This document shows, piece after piece, positions 62,403 to 64,000 of a stretch of 64,000 nt of DNA. Source of the DNA: Mucilaginibacter gossypii (GTDB lineage: Bacteria; Bacteroidota; Bacteroidia; Sphingobacteriales; Sphingobacteriaceae); assembly GCF_900100945.1 (NCBI RefSeq), contig NZ_FNCG01000021.1:1-64000 (forward strand). The letters run 5' to 3'. Within the stretch, counting starts at the first letter, position 1. The number at the start of each line of letters is the position of its first letter. Both the position numbers and the translations under genes were made by a program. The notes under the pieces were generated by a model, which saw nothing but the letters and a program-made list of their open reading frames with translations, was not told the DNA's origin and did no database searches.

Positions 62403-64000
62403 TTAATCTTTAATTGGTTTTTGCAGTGTTTCGAGGTAGCGCTCAAGGCTGTATTCGTCGGGATAGAGTACATCACGGGCCTTGCTGCCTTCAAACGGCC
62501 CTACAATTCCGGCTGCTTCCAACTGGTCAATAATGCGGCCGGCGCGGTTATAGCCCAGTTTCATTTTGCGTTGGATAAGCGATGTTGAGCCTTGTTGGTG
62601 CAGTACAATTAAACGGGCAGCTTCTTCAAACATCGGGTCGCGGTCGTCCGGGTCATATTCTTTGGCGCCGCTGCTGGCTTCACCTTCTCCCACATATTCG
62701 GGCAGGTACATGGCCGATGGATAACCTTTCTGGTTGCCGATAAAATCAGATATAGCTTCAACCTCCGGCGTATCCACAAATGCACACTGTAAACGGATCA
62801 GGTCGCTACCTGTTGAAAATAGCATATCCCCACGACCGATCAACTGATCAGCGCCGCCGGCATCCAGAATGGTGCGCGAATCGATCTTAGAAAGTACCCT
62901 GAAGGCCAGCCTTGACGGGAAGTTGGCTTTGATAGTACCGGTAATGATGTTAACAGAAGGGCGCTGCGTTGCAATAACCAAATGGATACCCACCGCACGT
63001 GCCAGCTGCGCAATACGGGCAATAGGCATTTCTACTTCTTTACCGGCAGTCATCATCAAATCGGCAAACTCATCAATCACCAAAACTATAAACGGCAGGT
63101 AACGATGTTTTTCAGGGTCGCTGATCTTACGGTTTACAAATTTGGCGTTGTACTCTTTCAGGTTGCGTACCTGCGCGTCTTTCAGCAAGTCATAACGCTG
63201 GTCCATTTCAATACAAAGCGAATTGAGCGTGTTTACTACCTTTTTGGTATCGGTGATGATGGCATCGCCATCATCAGGCAGCTTAGCCAAAAAGTGCCTT
63301 TCTATCTTACGGAAAAGCGTAAGTTCCACCTTTTTAGGGTCAACCAGTACAAATTTGAGCTCGGCAGGGTGTTTTTTATACAGCAGCGATACCAGAATGG
63401 CGTTAATACCAACCGATTTACCCTGGCCGGTGGCTCCGGCAACCAGTAAATGTGGCATCTTGGCCAAATCGGCAATAAAAACTTCGTTAGATATGGTTTT
63501 ACCTAAAGCGATAGGCAGGTCCATCGTGGTATTCTGGTATTTTTCCGTGGATAGAATAGAGCGCATCGAAACCATCTCGGGATTTTGATTAGGCACTTCA
63601 ATACCGATGGTTCCCTTGCCAGGCATAGGGGCAATGATACGGATGCCTAATGCAGCTAAACTTAGTGCGATATCATCTTCCAGGTTCTTGATCTTGCTGA
63701 TCCTTACACCTGGGGCAGGGATGATCTCGTATAAGGTAACCGTTGGGCCAATGGTTGCCTTGATCTTATCAATCTCGATGTTGTAATGGTTCAGCGTTTC
63801 AACAATTTTATTCTTGTTGGCTTCCAGCTCTTCGGCATTAACCGAAATCTTGTTTGAACCGTGGTTTTCTAATAACTCCAGGTGCGGAAGTTTGTATGAA
63901 GCCAGATCGAGCTTGTGGTCATATATACCAAATTTGCTTAGCAGGTCATCCTGTTTGGCTCCATCAGCCTGTTCAACACTTAATTCGGGCAGAGGCCTGT
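62403..64000 (-). CDS. ftsK: DNA translocase FtsK, C-terminal part (cut by window edge)
   Basis: 531 residues are visible; the frame stays open to the window edge, so the N-terminal membrane part lies outside. The motor has Walker A GATGQGKSVGIN and Walker B VLVIDEFADLMM, and the C-terminal gamma winged helix that reads KOPS-like sites is complete (LIVLHQQGSTSLIQRKMKLG, GYNRAGRIIDQLEAAGIVGP). Alpha/beta domain sequence PAPGVRISKIKNLEDDIALS precedes the motor. FtsK pumps DNA through the closing septum and activates XerCD. The lolA gene follows. Confidence 0.96.
   Translation of the reverse strand, partial: RPLPELSVEQADGAKQDDLLSKFGIYDHKLDLASYKLPHLELLENHGSNKISVNAEELEANKNKIVETLNHYNIEIDKIKATIGPTVTLYEIIPAPGVRISKIKNLEDDIALSLAALGIRIIAPMPGKGTIGIEVPNQNPEMVSMRSILSTEKYQNTTMDLPIALGKTISNEVFIADLAKMPHLLVAGATGQGKSVGINAILVSLLYKKHPAELKFVLVDPKKVELTLFRKIERHFLAKLPDDGDAIITDTKKVVNTLNSLCIEMDQRYDLLKDAQVRNLKEYNAKFVNRKISDPEKHRYLPFIVLVIDEFADLMMTAGKEVEMPIARIAQLARAVGIHLVIATQRPSVNIITGTIKANFPSRLAFRVLSKIDSRTILDAGGADQLIGRGDMLFSTGSDLIRLQCAFVDTPEVEAISDFIGNQKGYPSAMYLPEYVGEGEASSGAKEYDPDDRDPMFEEAARLIVLHQQGSTSLIQRKMKLGYNRAGRIIDQLEAAGIVGPFEGSKARDVLYPDEYSLERYLETLQKPIKD

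Overview
The window reads as chromosomal DNA of a Bacteroidota bacterium of the family Sphingobacteriaceae, most like Mucilaginibacter or Pedobacter. The evidence is a SusC/SusD pair with its own ECF sigma and FecR anti-sigma factor, many secreted carbohydrate-active enzymes, promoters of the TAnnTTTG type, tRNA genes without an encoded CCA end, and several families of short interspersed palindromes. There is no rRNA, CRISPR array, prophage or recognisable defence island.

Layout. 0-8 kb: the start of an IS1595-type transposase cut by the window edge, a frameshifted sulfatase, a Tat-exported deacetylase with a DoxX protein and a divergent AraC regulator, tRNA-Arg(CCG), a GH28 pectinase and an inositol oxygenase. 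The last two share a palindromic operator-like site. 7.6-16.3 kb: sigma factor, methyltransferase, FecR, SusC, SusD and an AraC regulator. 16.4-20 kb: PEP synthase and fructose-1,6-bisphosphatase, a gluconeogenic pair. 20-30 kb: KatG, a sialate O-acetylesterase and many small soluble or membrane proteins. 30-33.3 kb: a TetR/DHA2-efflux/SDR set with the same palindrome before each gene. 33.5-36.2 kb: lutABC for lactate oxidation. 36.7-44 kb: START protein, GH78 rhamnosidase, ArgH, a TlpA-like lipoprotein, YwbE and a DUF1345 protein. 44-51 kb: amidase with an HTH-only AraC protein, YdcF, nucleoside hydrolase, and an Anbu proteasome-like peptidase paired with a transglutaminase-like protein. 51-64 kb: DUF3943 protein, a SAM-I riboswitch followed by a tRNA-Cys-like gene, SDR, DUF72, a two-domain esterase, a metallo-beta-lactamase-fold hydrolase, a ChbG-type deacetylase, LolA and the C-terminal part of FtsK.

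How it works together. GH28, GH78, the acetylesterases and deacetylases and SusC/D fit a plant-polysaccharide (pectin/rhamnogalacturonan) degrader. MIOX, lutABC and ppsA-fbp fit growth on inositol, lactate and other gluconeogenic carbon sources.

Most unusual points: (1) an orphan SAM-I riboswitch whose only downstream same-strand feature is a tRNA-Cys(GCA)-like gene about 50 nt away; (2) the compact Anbu/transglutaminase pair; (3) three copies of one TetR-type operator marking a three-gene regulon; (4) several families of intergenic palindromes, one lying directly against the promoters of argH and a DUF72 gene.
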